The notes under the pieces were generated by a model. It had not been told where the DNA came from and did no database searches. It saw nothing but the letters and a program-made list of their open reading frames with translations. The position numbers were made by a program, and so were the translations under genes. A DNA stretch of 64,000 nucleotides, taken from assembly GCF_014651515.1 (NCBI RefSeq), contig NZ_BMXA01000005.1, positions 124,001 to 188,000 on the forward strand, written 5' to 3'. This document shows positions 16,916 to 25,812 of this stretch, piece by piece (positions within the stretch are counted from its first letter, which is position 1; each line of letters begins with the position of its first letter). The DNA is from Arenicella chitinivorans. Lineage in GTDB: Bacteria > Pseudomonadota > Gammaproteobacteria > Arenicellales > Arenicellaceae.

Positions 16916-18115
16916 ATGTTAAAGCACTTCCGCACCGACAAGTGGGCTCCGCTCTTGTTGTGTCTGTGTTACAGCGTCATACCGGTTTCAGTTTCAGCAC
17001 AGAATGCCGACCACGCTGAGGGACTTGACCCCATTCAGGTGCACACGAAACCCTCGGCGATGACCGAGAACTCTGCCGCACCGCTGGCCACGCCGAGTAG
17101 TGCCAGCGGCGTAAATGCCGCTGACTCTCACGCGCACCCAGCCTCGAATTTTAATCCACAAAACGATGATGGTAACGCCGAAAAAAGTGGTTGCCGTCGG
17201 CATACTGCGTCGAAAGTTTGGGTCGATAGACTTCGAGCCGATACTCATACACGCCTGTGTCGTACTGCGAGTTGGGTAGACGGCCTATTCGGTCAAGAGC
17301 AGCCGTTTAAAGGCGAAGAATTCCGCGGCAAGGTGTCTGTCGGTTTCCGCCATGACGAGATTGACGGCATTGATCCTCGGTTGCGAATCCGATTACGCAC
17401 ACATTTGCCGAATATGAGCAACCGTTTCGATGCGTTTGTCGGCCGCGTTGAAGAGGACAGTTACATTAGTAATACCGAGGTCAAAGAAGACCGTCTCAAC
17501 AATGTCGGTTTGCGATCCACCAATGACGAAGACAGCGAATGGTTAATCGGGCTTGGCTACCGATCACCAGATGCCAATAATAACGGCTGGGACTTTTCGG
17601 TCGGCGCGAAGCTCAGCAGCGGCATTAGCCCCTACTCAAAACTCGCGTATCGGCATGTATTCCAAACTTCGGAGGATTCCTTCTGGAAAACCGAGCAAAC
17701 TGGCTTTTGGCGCAAACGGGACGGTTTCGGCGTGAGTAGTAATCTGGACTACACACGCATGTTTAACGATGAGGACATCATGGTTCTGCATGGTAGCATC
17801 AAGTACACCGAAGAAGCCGAACAATGGGAATGGTTTACCGATGCTACTTGGCATCATTCGATTACCGATAAGCGCGGCATTTCATCCAGTGTTTACTTAC
17901 GTGGTGAAGAAGAGAACGCAGTATCGATACCTGAATACGGTGTCACCTTCACATACATCCAGCCCATCATGCGGGAATGGATCTACGTTGAAACCGGGTT
18001 CGATTATCGCTGGGAACGAGAATACCCCGGGCAGTCTTACCAAGGCGCAATTAATTTAGGTATTCAGTTTGAAATGCTGCTTGGCGATTATTACCGTGGT
18101 CGCCGAAAACGATAA
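16916..18115 (+). CDS. Predicted outer-membrane beta-barrel protein of unknown function
   Basis: 399 residues. The signal peptide ends near SVSA (about residue 28). A low-complexity linker of about 70 residues follows, then a short Cys-containing basic segment (residues 90-120). From about residue 140 the protein is a run of alternating hydrophobic/polar strands with aromatic girdles (GKVSVGFRH, WLIGLGYRS, WDFSVGAKLSS, YVETGFDYRW, AINLGIQFEM), typical of a 10-14-strand barrel. It ends in RGRRKR rather than the terminal Phe favoured by BAM, which is unusual. It follows the lipoprotein gene and is presumably co-expressed with it. Substrate or role unknown. Confidence 0.72.
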   Translation: MLKHFRTDKWAPLLLCLCYSVIPVSVSAQNADHAEGLDPIQVHTKPSAMTENSAAPLATPSSASGVNAADSHAHPASNFNPQNDDGNAEKSGCRRHTASKVWVDRLRADTHTRLCRTASWVDGLFGQEQPFKGEEFRGKVSVGFRHDEIDGIDPRLRIRLRTHLPNMSNRFDAFVGRVEEDSYISNTEVKEDRLNNVGLRSTNDEDSEWLIGLGYRSPDANNNGWDFSVGAKLSSGISPYSKLAYRHVFQTSEDSFWKTEQTGFWRKRDGFGVSSNLDYTRMFNDEDIMVLHGSIKYTEEAEQWEWFTDATWHHSITDKRGISSSVYLRGEEENAVSIPEYGVTFTYIQPIMREWIYVETGFDYRWEREYPGQSYQGAINLGIQFEMLLGDYYRGRRKR

Positions 18116-18220
18116 ACTGTATATTCATCGCATGCATTTCGATTAGTTATCGCAATTTAAAACACGCCATCGGTACGCCTTGTATACTGATTATTCGGCA
18201 ATCCGTTTTACGATCGAATT

Positions 18221-19405
18221 ATGAGCTTTTATCCACCCAAACGCACGTTAATGGGGCCCGGCCCCTCAGACGTTAATCCGCGCATTTCACTGGCACTGGC
18301 ACGCCCAACAATCGGCCACCTGGACCCGGAATTCATCCGCCTCATGGATGAAATCAAAGCCTTACTGCAGTATGCATTTAAGACTAAAAATCTGTTAACC
18401 TTGCCGATTTCGGCCCCAGGGTCGGCCGGCATGGAAGCATGCTTTGTAAACCTTATTGAAGCCGGTGATACCGTCATCGTCTGCCAGAACGGCGTATTCG
18501 GCGGACGCATGAAAGAAAACGTCGAACGCGCTGGCGGCACTGCCGTCATGGTGAACGACGCCTGGGGGCAAGCCATTGACCTCGACAAACTCGACGCGGC
18601 CATCAAAGCTAACCCAGACGCCAAAGCCATCGCTTTTGTGCACGCCGAAACCTCAACCGGTGTGCGCAGTGATGCGCAAGCCATATGTAAGCTTGCGCAG
18701 GACAATGACATGCTCAGCATCATGGACACGGTGACCGGCCTCGCGGGTATCGAAGTCGATGTCGATGGCTGGGGCGCGGATGCGGTATACAGCGGCACAC
18801 AAAAGTGTTTGTCCTGCGTACCGGGCATATCGCCAGTGACGTTTAGCGAACGAGCGCAGTCAGTGATTACCAATCGTCAACTGCCGGTACAGAGCTGGTT
18901 CCTCGATATGAATTTGATCATGGGGTACTGGGGCGAGGGTCGTCAACGTGCGTACCACCACACAGCCCCAGTAAATGCGCTGTATGCACTGCACGAAGCG
19001 CTCACGATTTTGCGCGAAGAAGGTTTGGAGCAGAGTTGGGCGCGCCATTTGCGTAATCACGAGGCGCTTAAAGCGGGCCTAACAGGACTGGGGTTGTCAC
19101 TTCTGGTGGATGAGGCTTGCCGGTTACCACAACTCAATGCCGTTGGCGTTCCCAAGGGCGTGGACGAAGCCGCCGTGCGGCAGCGCCTACTGCAACAGTC
19201 AAACCTCGAAATTGGTGCCGGACTCGGTGAACTTGCCGGCAAAGTCTGGCGAATTGGCTTGATGGGTTACGCATCCAATGAAACCAATGTGCGTCTCTGT
19301 ATCCACGCGCTTGAGAGCGCGTTGCTGGCGCAAAATGTGCCGTTGAACCCAGGAGAAGGTATTGCTCGGGTTGACGCAGCCTACGCGTCCTCTGACGGAG
19401 CGTAA
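18221..19405 (+). CDS. Class V aminotransferase, alanine-glyoxylate/serine-pyruvate type
   Basis: 394 residues, fold-type I PLP enzyme of class V. The N-terminal LMGPGPSDVNPR motif is typical of the alanine-glyoxylate/serine-glyoxylate aminotransferase group; VDTVTGLAG-like MDTVTGLAGIEVDVDGW holds the PLP-binding Asp, and SGTQKCLSCVPG contains the Schiff-base Lys. It would transfer the amino group of alanine or serine to glyoxylate or a related keto acid. The C-terminal GLMGYASNETNV is also a family signature. It stands alone as a transcription unit, 105 bp after the barrel gene. Exact substrate is uncertain. Confidence 0.88.
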   Translation: MSFYPPKRTLMGPGPSDVNPRISLALARPTIGHLDPEFIRLMDEIKALLQYAFKTKNLLTLPISAPGSAGMEACFVNLIEAGDTVIVCQNGVFGGRMKENVERAGGTAVMVNDAWGQAIDLDKLDAAIKANPDAKAIAFVHAETSTGVRSDAQAICKLAQDNDMLSIMDTVTGLAGIEVDVDGWGADAVYSGTQKCLSCVPGISPVTFSERAQSVITNRQLPVQSWFLDMNLIMGYWGEGRQRAYHHTAPVNALYALHEALTILREEGLEQSWARHLRNHEALKAGLTGLGLSLLVDEACRLPQLNAVGVPKGVDEAAVRQRLLQQSNLEIGAGLGELAGKVWRIGLMGYASNETNVRLCIHALESALLAQNVPLNPGEGIARVDAAYASSDGA

Positions 19406-19636
19406 CAAGCGATTTACTATGCTGCTGTCACCGCTTTGGCGCTCGGGCGCGCCTGCTTAAAGTCTGGCTTAGACGTCACACTCAACCCGAGTGTGGAATC
19501 ACCGCATTGCCCGGGATAAGCCCGTACTGTTGCCATGGAAAACGACCACAAGCGGAACACGCTGAGGAACTAAGCGGACTGGGCAGCCGAGAACGACACC
19601 TGAGTAAATAAAACACCAAGCCAGATTCTGTAGGCG
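19406..19636. other. Gene-free, structured intergenic stretch
   Basis: No convincing coding frame. It contains a perfect hairpin, CACACTC (19477-19483) with GAGTGTG (19489-19495), and a CGGG-ATAAG-CCCG hairpin about 15 bp later, and it runs into the terminator at 19637. It is either the 3' untranslated region of the aminotransferase mRNA or an unrecognised small RNA. It does not match 6S, tmRNA, RNase P or SRP RNA as far as I can tell by eye. Confidence 0.35.
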
Positions 19637-19669
19637 AAAAAAAAGCTCCCTACCCAAGGAGCTTTTTTT
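19637..19669. terminator. Bidirectional intrinsic terminator
   Basis: An A8 run, GCTCC (19645-19649), an 8-nt loop, GGAGC (19658-19662), then T7. Both strands end in a T-run, so it can end the plus-strand aminotransferase transcript and the minus-strand two-component operon, whose last stop is at 19852. Confidence 0.85.
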
Positions 19670-19851
19670 CCTCATAGCGAGAATATAAATCGACTCGAAC
19701 ATCAATGTGTTGACCTACCCATGCCCAAAACTTGAAGTGCGTTCGGAGTCGATTCATACGCCTACCTAACCATGGGTCTAATATAGGTGCTTTACTCAAA
19801 CCAAGCTATACACCAAGGTAGGGACTTTCATCAGACCAAAGTCGAATCAAT

Positions 19852-20502
19852 TCAACGACTATTGGATTTACTCATTTCGTAAGCTTTAATTGCGGCCTGA
19901 ACACGGTTACTCACGTGCAGCTTATGCATGATGTTAGTCATGTAGTGCTTGACCGTTTTTTCGCTCAGGAAAATATCGTCCGCAATCTCCTTATTGCTCA
20001 TGCCGATTGCCAGCTTTTCCAGTATCTGACGCTCCCGCTCGTTCAAATCAAAGTCATCCGGTGAGTCGGGTTTAGGTTGCTCAGAACTGCGCATTAGTAT
20101 ATTGACGGCTAGATTCGGTGAAATATATGAGTCACCATTATGAATATCGCGCAGAATCGAAATCAACTCTTCCGAAGCAACGCCCTTGAGGATGTAGCCT
20201 CGCGCTTGCGCTTTGAGAGCCGCCTGGACGTCGTGCTCCTGCTCGGAGACCGTTAGCATGATAATCTTGATCACAGGGACCCGAACAGCTATCTCTGAGG
20301 CAGTCTCGATGCCACCACCGGGCATACTGACATCCAGCAACATCAGGTCCGGTATGTGTTTCTCCGCCTGAATGATCGCCTCTTCTTTACTGCCGGCCTG
20401 CGCCACCACGTCAAAGTAGCCGCTCTCTGCCAATGTGGTCACCACACCTTCTCGAAACAAAGGATGGTCATCGACCACAACAATCCGAATTCGATCACTC
20501 AT
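19852..20502 (-). CDS. NarL/FixJ-type response regulator
   Basis: 216 residues from the ATG at 20502, preceded by GAGAGAAA; a longer frame to 20577 is unlikely because the receiver domain begins at once (RIRIVVVDDHPLFREGV). Receiver domain about 5-120 with phospho-acceptor Asp near residue 57 (LLLDVSMPG) and the conserved Lys (ILKGVASEE); LuxR-type helix-turn-helix about 150-210 (LNERERQILEKLAIGMSNKEIADDIFLSEKTVKHY). It lies 111 bp downstream of its cognate kinase. No nearby gene reveals the regulon. Confidence 0.92.
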   Translation of the reverse strand: MSDRIRIVVVDDHPLFREGVVTTLAESGYFDVVAQAGSKEEAIIQAEKHIPDLMLLDVSMPGGGIETASEIAVRVPVIKIIMLTVSEQEHDVQAALKAQARGYILKGVASEELISILRDIHNGDSYISPNLAVNILMRSSEQPKPDSPDDFDLNERERQILEKLAIGMSNKEIADDIFLSEKTVKHYMTNIMHKLHVSNRVQAAIKAYEMSKSNSR

Positions 20503-20613
20503 ACTAGATTTTCTCTCTCCGATGTAAGTTTGATTGCGTAGCATCGCACCCTGTACAGAATGAATCCAGCCTGCCAAAGATTGTCATCTCGCAACCAGTT
20601 CGCGGCGTCGGTC

Positions 20614-22044
20614 TTATGCGTCATCGTCTAAACTGATCGACAACCGCAATGACGTACCAACACCCAGTTCACTGTTGATATTAAATTTTCCACCCAAACT
20701 TTCGATGCGATCTTTTAACCCCATTAAGCCAAGGTGGCCACCACCAGTGGATAGGGATGACAAGCGGAAACCAACCCCGTTGTCCTTTAGCGATAAATGT
20801 AACACATCGTCCTTCACGAAGGCATTTAATCGGCACTTTTTCGCCTGACCATGGCGATGTGAATTATTCAATGCTTCTTGAATAAAACGGTAAGCCGTAA
20901 TCTTGATCGGGAGCGGAATATCGTCTGGCAGGTCTTGATAATATTGTGTCACTTCCGTGTCAGACTTTGCACTGTGCAGTAAAACAACTTTGCGCAAGCA
21001 TTGCTCTAGACTCATTTGTTCAAGCTGTGGCAGTACCAGTCCGGATGAAATACCTCGAATCTCTTCCAGTGATTCGTTTAAGGCGTCTTTTACCGCGTGA
21101 AACTCATGCCCTAAATTTTGCGCTGCCTCATGCTTGGAAATCTGTGCCAGCCGCAAAACCGCAAACCCAATCATTTGCGCAGGTCCATCGTGCAAATCAG
21201 CCCCAACACGACGTAAGAACTGCTCGTTTAGCTCAACCGCACGAGCACTGGCGGTTTTCATGCTCTTCTGCAATTCCTTATTGGCCGACAGCAAGTTCGA
21301 TAATCGGGCTATCTGGTCGTTAAGCCGATTTTCTTGCTCATTAATTGTTTGGATACCGCGCTGGAAGATGTAGTACAGCAGGTAGAACAAAACCAGCGTG
21401 CTGACCGCAAGAAACAGCAACAAGCGCACGGCCATGGTCTGCGCAATGCCTAACTCAGCTCGATGATCAACCTTCACGTGAGCGAACAATGGCGTCCCAT
21501 CAACTTGACGTACAATCACAAGCATCTCGGTTAATGGGTAGGCACGTGTGATTGCCTGCCACCAGGCCGCGCCAGTGAGCAGGTCATGCGACACAATGCG
21601 ATATGGACGACCCGCTTCACGCAATAATGTTTGCATCATGGCGCGTTGCTCAGAAGGCAATGTCCGCGCTTCACTACTACTCCAAACAGGATTAAACGAA
21701 GCATCGAACAGGCGAACAGACGTCACCCCCGTGATGCGCTGCATGGCCTTGCCAACACCCAATACGGCTTGTGGTTCTTCGTTTGGATTCAGCGTTTGTG
21801 GCTCTGAATCCAACTCTGTTGACGCCCCGGAATCCCGCCCGGACTTTCGAATCACCAGCTGTTGCATTTCACCAGCCACACGACTGGCCATTTCCGCTAG
21901 GGTATTTTTTTGCAGGCGATAGTAACCACCTGCCGTCAACGCGGTGACGATCAGAAAAATACCGAGCAGTCCGGCAATAACGAAGCGTCGATTCAGGCCT
22001 CGTTTTTTTGCCTCTGCGGTGCTGTAGAGGGAGTAATCGTTCAT
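20614..22044 (-). CDS. Membrane sensor histidine kinase, NarX/DevS class
   Basis: 476 residues. TM1 is at about 20-42 and TM2 at about 205-230, flanking a periplasmic sensor of roughly 160 residues without a recognised fold. A coiled linker (NRLNDQIARLSNLLSANKEL) follows, then a HisKA_3 dimerisation domain with phospho-acceptor His near residue 284 (GADLHDGPAQMIG) and a C-terminal ATPase domain (FIQEALNNSHRHGQA; DNGVGF; GHLGLMGLKDRIESLGG). It is transcribed just before the NarL-type regulator. The signal is unknown. Confidence 0.9.
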   Translation of the reverse strand: MNDYSLYSTAEAKKRGLNRRFVIAGLLGIFLIVTALTAGGYYRLQKNTLAEMASRVAGEMQQLVIRKSGRDSGASTELDSEPQTLNPNEEPQAVLGVGKAMQRITGVTSVRLFDASFNPVWSSSEARTLPSEQRAMMQTLLREAGRPYRIVSHDLLTGAAWWQAITRAYPLTEMLVIVRQVDGTPLFAHVKVDHRAELGIAQTMAVRLLLFLAVSTLVLFYLLYYIFQRGIQTINEQENRLNDQIARLSNLLSANKELQKSMKTASARAVELNEQFLRRVGADLHDGPAQMIGFAVLRLAQISKHEAAQNLGHEFHAVKDALNESLEEIRGISSGLVLPQLEQMSLEQCLRKVVLLHSAKSDTEVTQYYQDLPDDIPLPIKITAYRFIQEALNNSHRHGQAKKCRLNAFVKDDVLHLSLKDNGVGFRLSSLSTGGGHLGLMGLKDRIESLGGKFNINSELGVGTSLRLSISLDDDA

Positions 22045-22203
22045 GATTTGGGTAATTAACCGCGGCGCTTAGCGTTGCTGGCGCAATTTTATGCGGTATT
22101 CAGCCAAGAATAAAGCATTCCAGCACGTTTGAGTGAGATCCGTTCGGATATTGACGCTACGCTGGACACTCGGCGTGCCCTGCCGTCGTCGCAGCGGACA
22201 AGA

Positions 22204-22665
22204 TCAGCTTGATATACGTTGATCAGTTCGCCAGAAATTAATCAACAGCATCGTCCAGCCGGCGAGTAACAATACACCGCCGACCGGCGTTATCGCCCCT
22301 AGCCACGACGCATCGGTCAGCGCCAAGGTGTACAGTGAACCACAAAATATGAGTACACCGACCACCAAGCACAGCACCACTGGCAACGTTACCCAAGACC
22401 GGGGCTGATTCAAAGCCACGGCACCCAGCGCCAATAACCCCAGCGCATGGTAAAACTGATACTGGTTGGCCAGCTCATAAGTCGAAAGCCGATTGTTTGC
22501 ACGCAATAGCGCCTCGAGTGCGTGCGCACCAAATGCCCCGAGTGCAACGCTGGTCAGGCACAGCACAGCGCCAATCAATAGGATGATGCGTGAGAATCCC
22601 GCATTTGAATCCGAAGACTTGAGACTTAGATCGGACAACTGACACCCGTACCGCCTATGCCGCAA
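22204..22665 (-). CDS. DUF423 family small membrane protein (YgdD-like)
   Basis: About 153 residues from the ATG at 22665, which would overlap the msrA end by 40 bp; a TTG start 27 bp further in is equally possible. Four hydrophobic spans and the family signature [15 protein letters not shown] plus [10 protein letters not shown] identify DUF423. E. coli YgdD is an inner-membrane protein of unknown role. It is translationally coupled to msrA. Confidence 0.85.
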   Translation of the reverse strand: MRHRRYGCQLSDLSLKSSDSNAGFSRIILLIGAVLCLTSVALGAFGAHALEALLRANNRLSTYELANQYQFYHALGLLALGAVALNQPRSWVTLPVVLCLVVGVLIFCGSLYTLALTDASWLGAITPVGGVLLLAGWTMLLINFWRTDQRISS

Positions 22666-23267
22666 TACCCGTTCGGATTTTTTGCCAAATACTGCTGATG
22701 ATAATCCTCGGCGTAATAAAACTCAGTCGCTGGACGGATTTCTGTGGTGATTTGTGCGGCCTTGCCCGCGCTGTCGAGTGCGGCCTGATAACGGGCTTTC
22801 ACCTGCTCGGCGGTTACTTGCTGTGCATCGTTCGTGGTGTACAAACCGGAGCGATACTGGGTACCGCGATCGTTTCCCTGACGCATCCCTTGCGTCGGGT
22901 CATGCGATTCAAAAAACACACTGAGTAGCTGTGCGTACGAGGTCTTCGCTGGATCAAATACGACCATCACGGTCTCATTGTGTCCGGTCAGGCCCGTGCA
23001 TACTTCCTCGTAGGTTGGATTCGGTGTAATGCCCGCCATATAGCCAACCGCCGTGGTTAACACACCGGGTTGCTGCCAAAGTTTGCGTTCGGCGCCCCAA
23101 AAACACCCAAGCCCCAAGTACGCGATCTCCAGCGCCTCATCATGGTCGGTAAATGGCGGCTTCAAAGGCTGACCATTGACGTAATGCTTGTTGTTGAACA
23201 CCATCGGTGTATCCCGGCCAGGAAGCGCGTTCTCTGATGAGGGAAGTGATAATTTGTCGTCTAGCAC
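22626..23267 (-). CDS. msrA: Peptide methionine-S-sulfoxide reductase (cytosolic)
   Basis: 213 residues. The active-site motif [18 protein letters not shown], the GYMAG segment, GHNETV and the C-terminal [12 protein letters not shown] with resolving Cys residues are those of E. coli-type MsrA. It reduces methionine-S-sulfoxide in proteins, using thioredoxin. It has no signal peptide, so it is cytosolic. It is divergent from a second, exported MsrA at 23392, 124 bp away, and precedes the DUF423 gene. Confidence 0.95.
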   Translation of the reverse strand: MLDDKLSLPSSENALPGRDTPMVFNNKHYVNGQPLKPPFTDHDEALEIAYLGLGCFWGAERKLWQQPGVLTTAVGYMAGITPNPTYEEVCTGLTGHNETVMVVFDPAKTSYAQLLSVFFESHDPTQGMRQGNDRGTQYRSGLYTTNDAQQVTAEQVKARYQAALDSAGKAAQITTEIRPATEFYYAEDYHQQYLAKNPNGYCGIGGTGVSCPI

Positions 23268-23391
23268 GGTCTGAATACCTGAGATGAGATTGTGTTGACG
23301 TTGCAGATAATATCATTCAACGAGAATTCAATCCTCACGCGTTAAAAAACTGACGGCCAGTACCGATCAAACCAACCGAGAATGACACGTT

Positions 23392-24009
23392 ATGCCTAGA
23401 ACAAGATTACTTTTGATACCCCTATTCGGACTGCTGATTTCAAGCTTTAGCCCCCTCGCGCAATCCGCACCAGACGCTAAAACGACACAGACAGCGATCT
23501 TCGCAGGGGGCTGTTTCTGGTGCATCGAAGCTGACTTTGAAAAGCTCGATGGCGTCATTGAGGTAGAATCAGGCTACACCGGCGGCAGCGCCAAAACCGC
23601 CAACTACAAAGCGGTTAGCCGTACCGAGACGGGGCACTATGAAGCTGTGGAAGTACACTACAATCCGCGAGAAATTAGCTACGCGCAACTGGTCGACTAT
23701 TTCTGGCGCCACATCGATCCAACGGATGCCCATGGCCAATTCTGTGATAAAGGAAGCTCGTACCGGTCAGCAATCTTTTACGCCAATGACGAACAACGAG
23801 AGATTGCCATGAAATCACTACTGGAATTGCAGGCCTCGAAGCCGTTTGCTGCGGACATTGTGACGCCAATCCTACCAACGAAACCATTTTATCTTGCCGA
23901 GACTTACCATCAGGATTATTACAAGAAAAATCCGATTCGCTACCGATACTACCGCAATGGCTGCGGTCGCGACCAGCGTGTGGCAGAGTTGTGGGGAGGT
24001 GACGACTAA
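23392..24009 (+). CDS. msrA: Exported peptide methionine-S-sulfoxide reductase
   Basis: 205 residues. The first 25 form a signal peptide (basic start, LLLIPLFGLLISS core, cleavage near AQSA), so this MsrA acts in the periplasm or is membrane-anchored. The active site is GGCFWCIEADFEKLDGV, with a CFWC pair in place of the CFWG of the cytosolic enzyme; GYTGG and ETGHYEAVEV follow, and a late Cys (YRNGCGRDQ) could resolve. It would repair oxidised methionines outside the cytoplasm. It is divergently transcribed from the cytosolic msrA, so the 124-bp gap should contain both promoters. Confidence 0.92.
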   Translation: MPRTRLLLIPLFGLLISSFSPLAQSAPDAKTTQTAIFAGGCFWCIEADFEKLDGVIEVESGYTGGSAKTANYKAVSRTETGHYEAVEVHYNPREISYAQLVDYFWRHIDPTDAHGQFCDKGSSYRSAIFYANDEQREIAMKSLLELQASKPFAADIVTPILPTKPFYLAETYHQDYYKKNPIRYRYYRNGCGRDQRVAELWGGDD

Positions 24010-24028
24010 ATATGCAAGACTAGGGAAT

Positions 24029-24916
24029 TTAACCACGCTCAAGCGCAAGGTTTGAGCGCTGCAACAAAGCCTCCATCGGAGAAGCGTCAAACGCGGTATC
24101 CAGCTCGGTCAGTTGGTCGGCCGATTCCGTGCTCAAACCAGCGAAATCAAACAGTGCGCGATCCATCAAATGCGATGAGGTGACACGCGACAACGATTTA
24201 AACACGTTCACGACTCGGCCCGGTTGTTCTAGGTCCCATTCGTGAAGCATTTGCTTGATCTTCTTGCGTTGCAGGTTCTCTTGCGAACCGCACAGATTAC
24301 AGGGAATAATCGGGAACGCGCGTAACTGTGCGAATCGCGCTATATCGGATTCTCGGCAATAGGCCATCGGTCGAATCACAATATTTTTTTTATCGTCACT
24401 CACCAGCTTGGGTGGCATACTCTTTAAACGCGCTCCATGAAACATATTAAGGAATAAAGTTTCGACCATATCATCGAGATGGTGTCCCAGTGCAATTTTA
24501 GTCGCGCCAAGCTCCGCAGCAGTACGATACAGAATACCTCGACGCAGGCGCGAGCACAAAGAACAGGTGGTCTTCCCGGCCGGAATTTTATCCGTCACAA
24601 TACTGTAAGTGTCTTCTTCTACAATTTTATATTCGACTTCGATCGACGACAGATACTGTGGCAGTACATGCTCTGGGAATCCAGGTTGTTTTTGATCGAG
24701 ATTCACCGCAATCAGATCGAAATGAATGGGCGCCCGGGCACGCAGTGCCAGTAAGATATCAAGCATGGCATAGCTGTCTTTACCACCAGACAAACACACC
24801 ATAACGCGATCGCCCTCCTCAATCATATTGAAGTCTGTGATTGCTTGACCAACCTGACGCTGCAGGCGTTTAACCAATTTATTCTGGTCGTATGTTTGTT
24901 TTCGTGTGTCTTGCAT
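24029..24916 (-). CDS. ttcA: tRNA 2-thiocytidine(32) synthetase
   Basis: 295 residues. The PP-loop ATPase motif [13 protein letters not shown] lies near residue 45, with Cys pairs [10 protein letters not shown] and CNLCGS for the Fe-S cluster, and a C-terminal TtcA signature ([17 protein letters not shown]). It thiolates cytidine 32 of certain tRNAs, including some tRNA-Arg species. It converges on the exported msrA with only 19 bp between the stops. Confidence 0.94.
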   Translation of the reverse strand: MQDTRKQTYDQNKLVKRLQRQVGQAITDFNMIEEGDRVMVCLSGGKDSYAMLDILLALRARAPIHFDLIAVNLDQKQPGFPEHVLPQYLSSIEVEYKIVEEDTYSIVTDKIPAGKTTCSLCSRLRRGILYRTAAELGATKIALGHHLDDMVETLFLNMFHGARLKSMPPKLVSDDKKNIVIRPMAYCRESDIARFAQLRAFPIIPCNLCGSQENLQRKKIKQMLHEWDLEQPGRVVNVFKSLSRVTSSHLMDRALFDFAGLSTESADQLTELDTAFDASPMEALLQRSNLALERG

Positions 24917-25088
24917 GTGCTAATCCCCGGCTCGGTGGCGGTATTCTACTCCAGTCGAAGAACGGTTGTAAGTCGGGGCGGTCATTCACATTGGAATTCA
25001 ACGCCCTCTGGCGATTGCTGACTATCGTCTTGCTTGTCACAACAATGTAATATGATGACTATGTAATGACGCACATCAATAGTCAAAA

Positions 25089-25796
25089 ATGAGCAACATA
25101 GCCGTGAATCCACATATTCTTGTCGTAGATGATGAAGCTGCTATCCGTGACATGGTGCGTATGGCACTGGAGATGGATGGTTTTACCGTATCCGATGCCA
25201 GCAATGCACACCACGCGTCCAAAGTTTTGGAGCAGGAAGATATTGATTTGATCTTGCTGGACTGGATGATGCCGGGCATTTCTGGGATCGACTTTGCCGG
25301 ACGTATCCGGCGTGAAGGCAACACGCAAGTCGGCATTATCATGCTCACCGCCAAAGACGATGAAGACGACATGGTACGCGGACTCGATGTCGGCGCGGAC
25401 GACTACATCAAAAAGCCTTTTTCGACCAAGGAAATGTTGTCTCGCATAAATGCCGTGTTGCGTCGCTTGTCCAGTAACCAGCTTTCTGGAGATGTGGTGT
25501 CTGCTGGCAAGATCACAATTGATTCAGATCAGCATCGTGTGCTAATCGACGGAGAAAATGTGGATTTCAGTCCCACCGAATTTCGTCTTCTGCACTTTCT
25601 GTTAACGCACCCTGACCGGGTCTTTGCTCGCGATCAGCTATTGGACAATGTCTGGGGTAATCAGGTGTATGTTGAGGATCGCACCGTCGACGTCCATATT
25701 CGACGTCTACGCAAGGTGTTAGAGCCCCACCAATGCGACAATTACATCAATACAGTGCGTGGCGTGGGCTACCGTTTTTCACTGCCATCGCACTAA
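25089..25796 (+). CDS. phoB: Phosphate regulon response regulator PhoB
   Basis: 235 residues: receiver domain with phospho-Asp near residue 58 (LILLDWMMPG) and Lys (DYIKKPFSTKE), then an OmpR-type winged helix (FSPTEFRLLHFLLTHPDRVFARDQLL, RTVDVHIRRLRKVLEP). Directly followed by phoR and located next to the pst-phoU genes, it is the phosphate-starvation activator. It is expected to bind the Pho box upstream of pstS (34783-34800). A poor Pho-box-like sequence lies at 25022-25040 before its own start. Confidence 0.95.
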   Translation: MSNIAVNPHILVVDDEAAIRDMVRMALEMDGFTVSDASNAHHASKVLEQEDIDLILLDWMMPGISGIDFAGRIRREGNTQVGIIMLTAKDDEDDMVRGLDVGADDYIKKPFSTKEMLSRINAVLRRLSSNQLSGDVVSAGKITIDSDQHRVLIDGENVDFSPTEFRLLHFLLTHPDRVFARDQLLDNVWGNQVYVEDRTVDVHIRRLRKVLEPHQCDNYINTVRGVGYRFSLPSH

Positions 25797-25812
25797 TTTT
25801 CTGCCATAGACT

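Noticed and set aside
19499-19705. 68-codon minus-strand frame
   Set aside because: It crosses the bidirectional terminator at 19637-19669 and has no recognisable features.
25022-25040. Pho-box-like sequence upstream of phoB (CTATCGT, five bases, TTGTCAC)
   Set aside because: The first half-site has two mismatches and the spacing is 5 instead of 4, so support is too weak for a feature.
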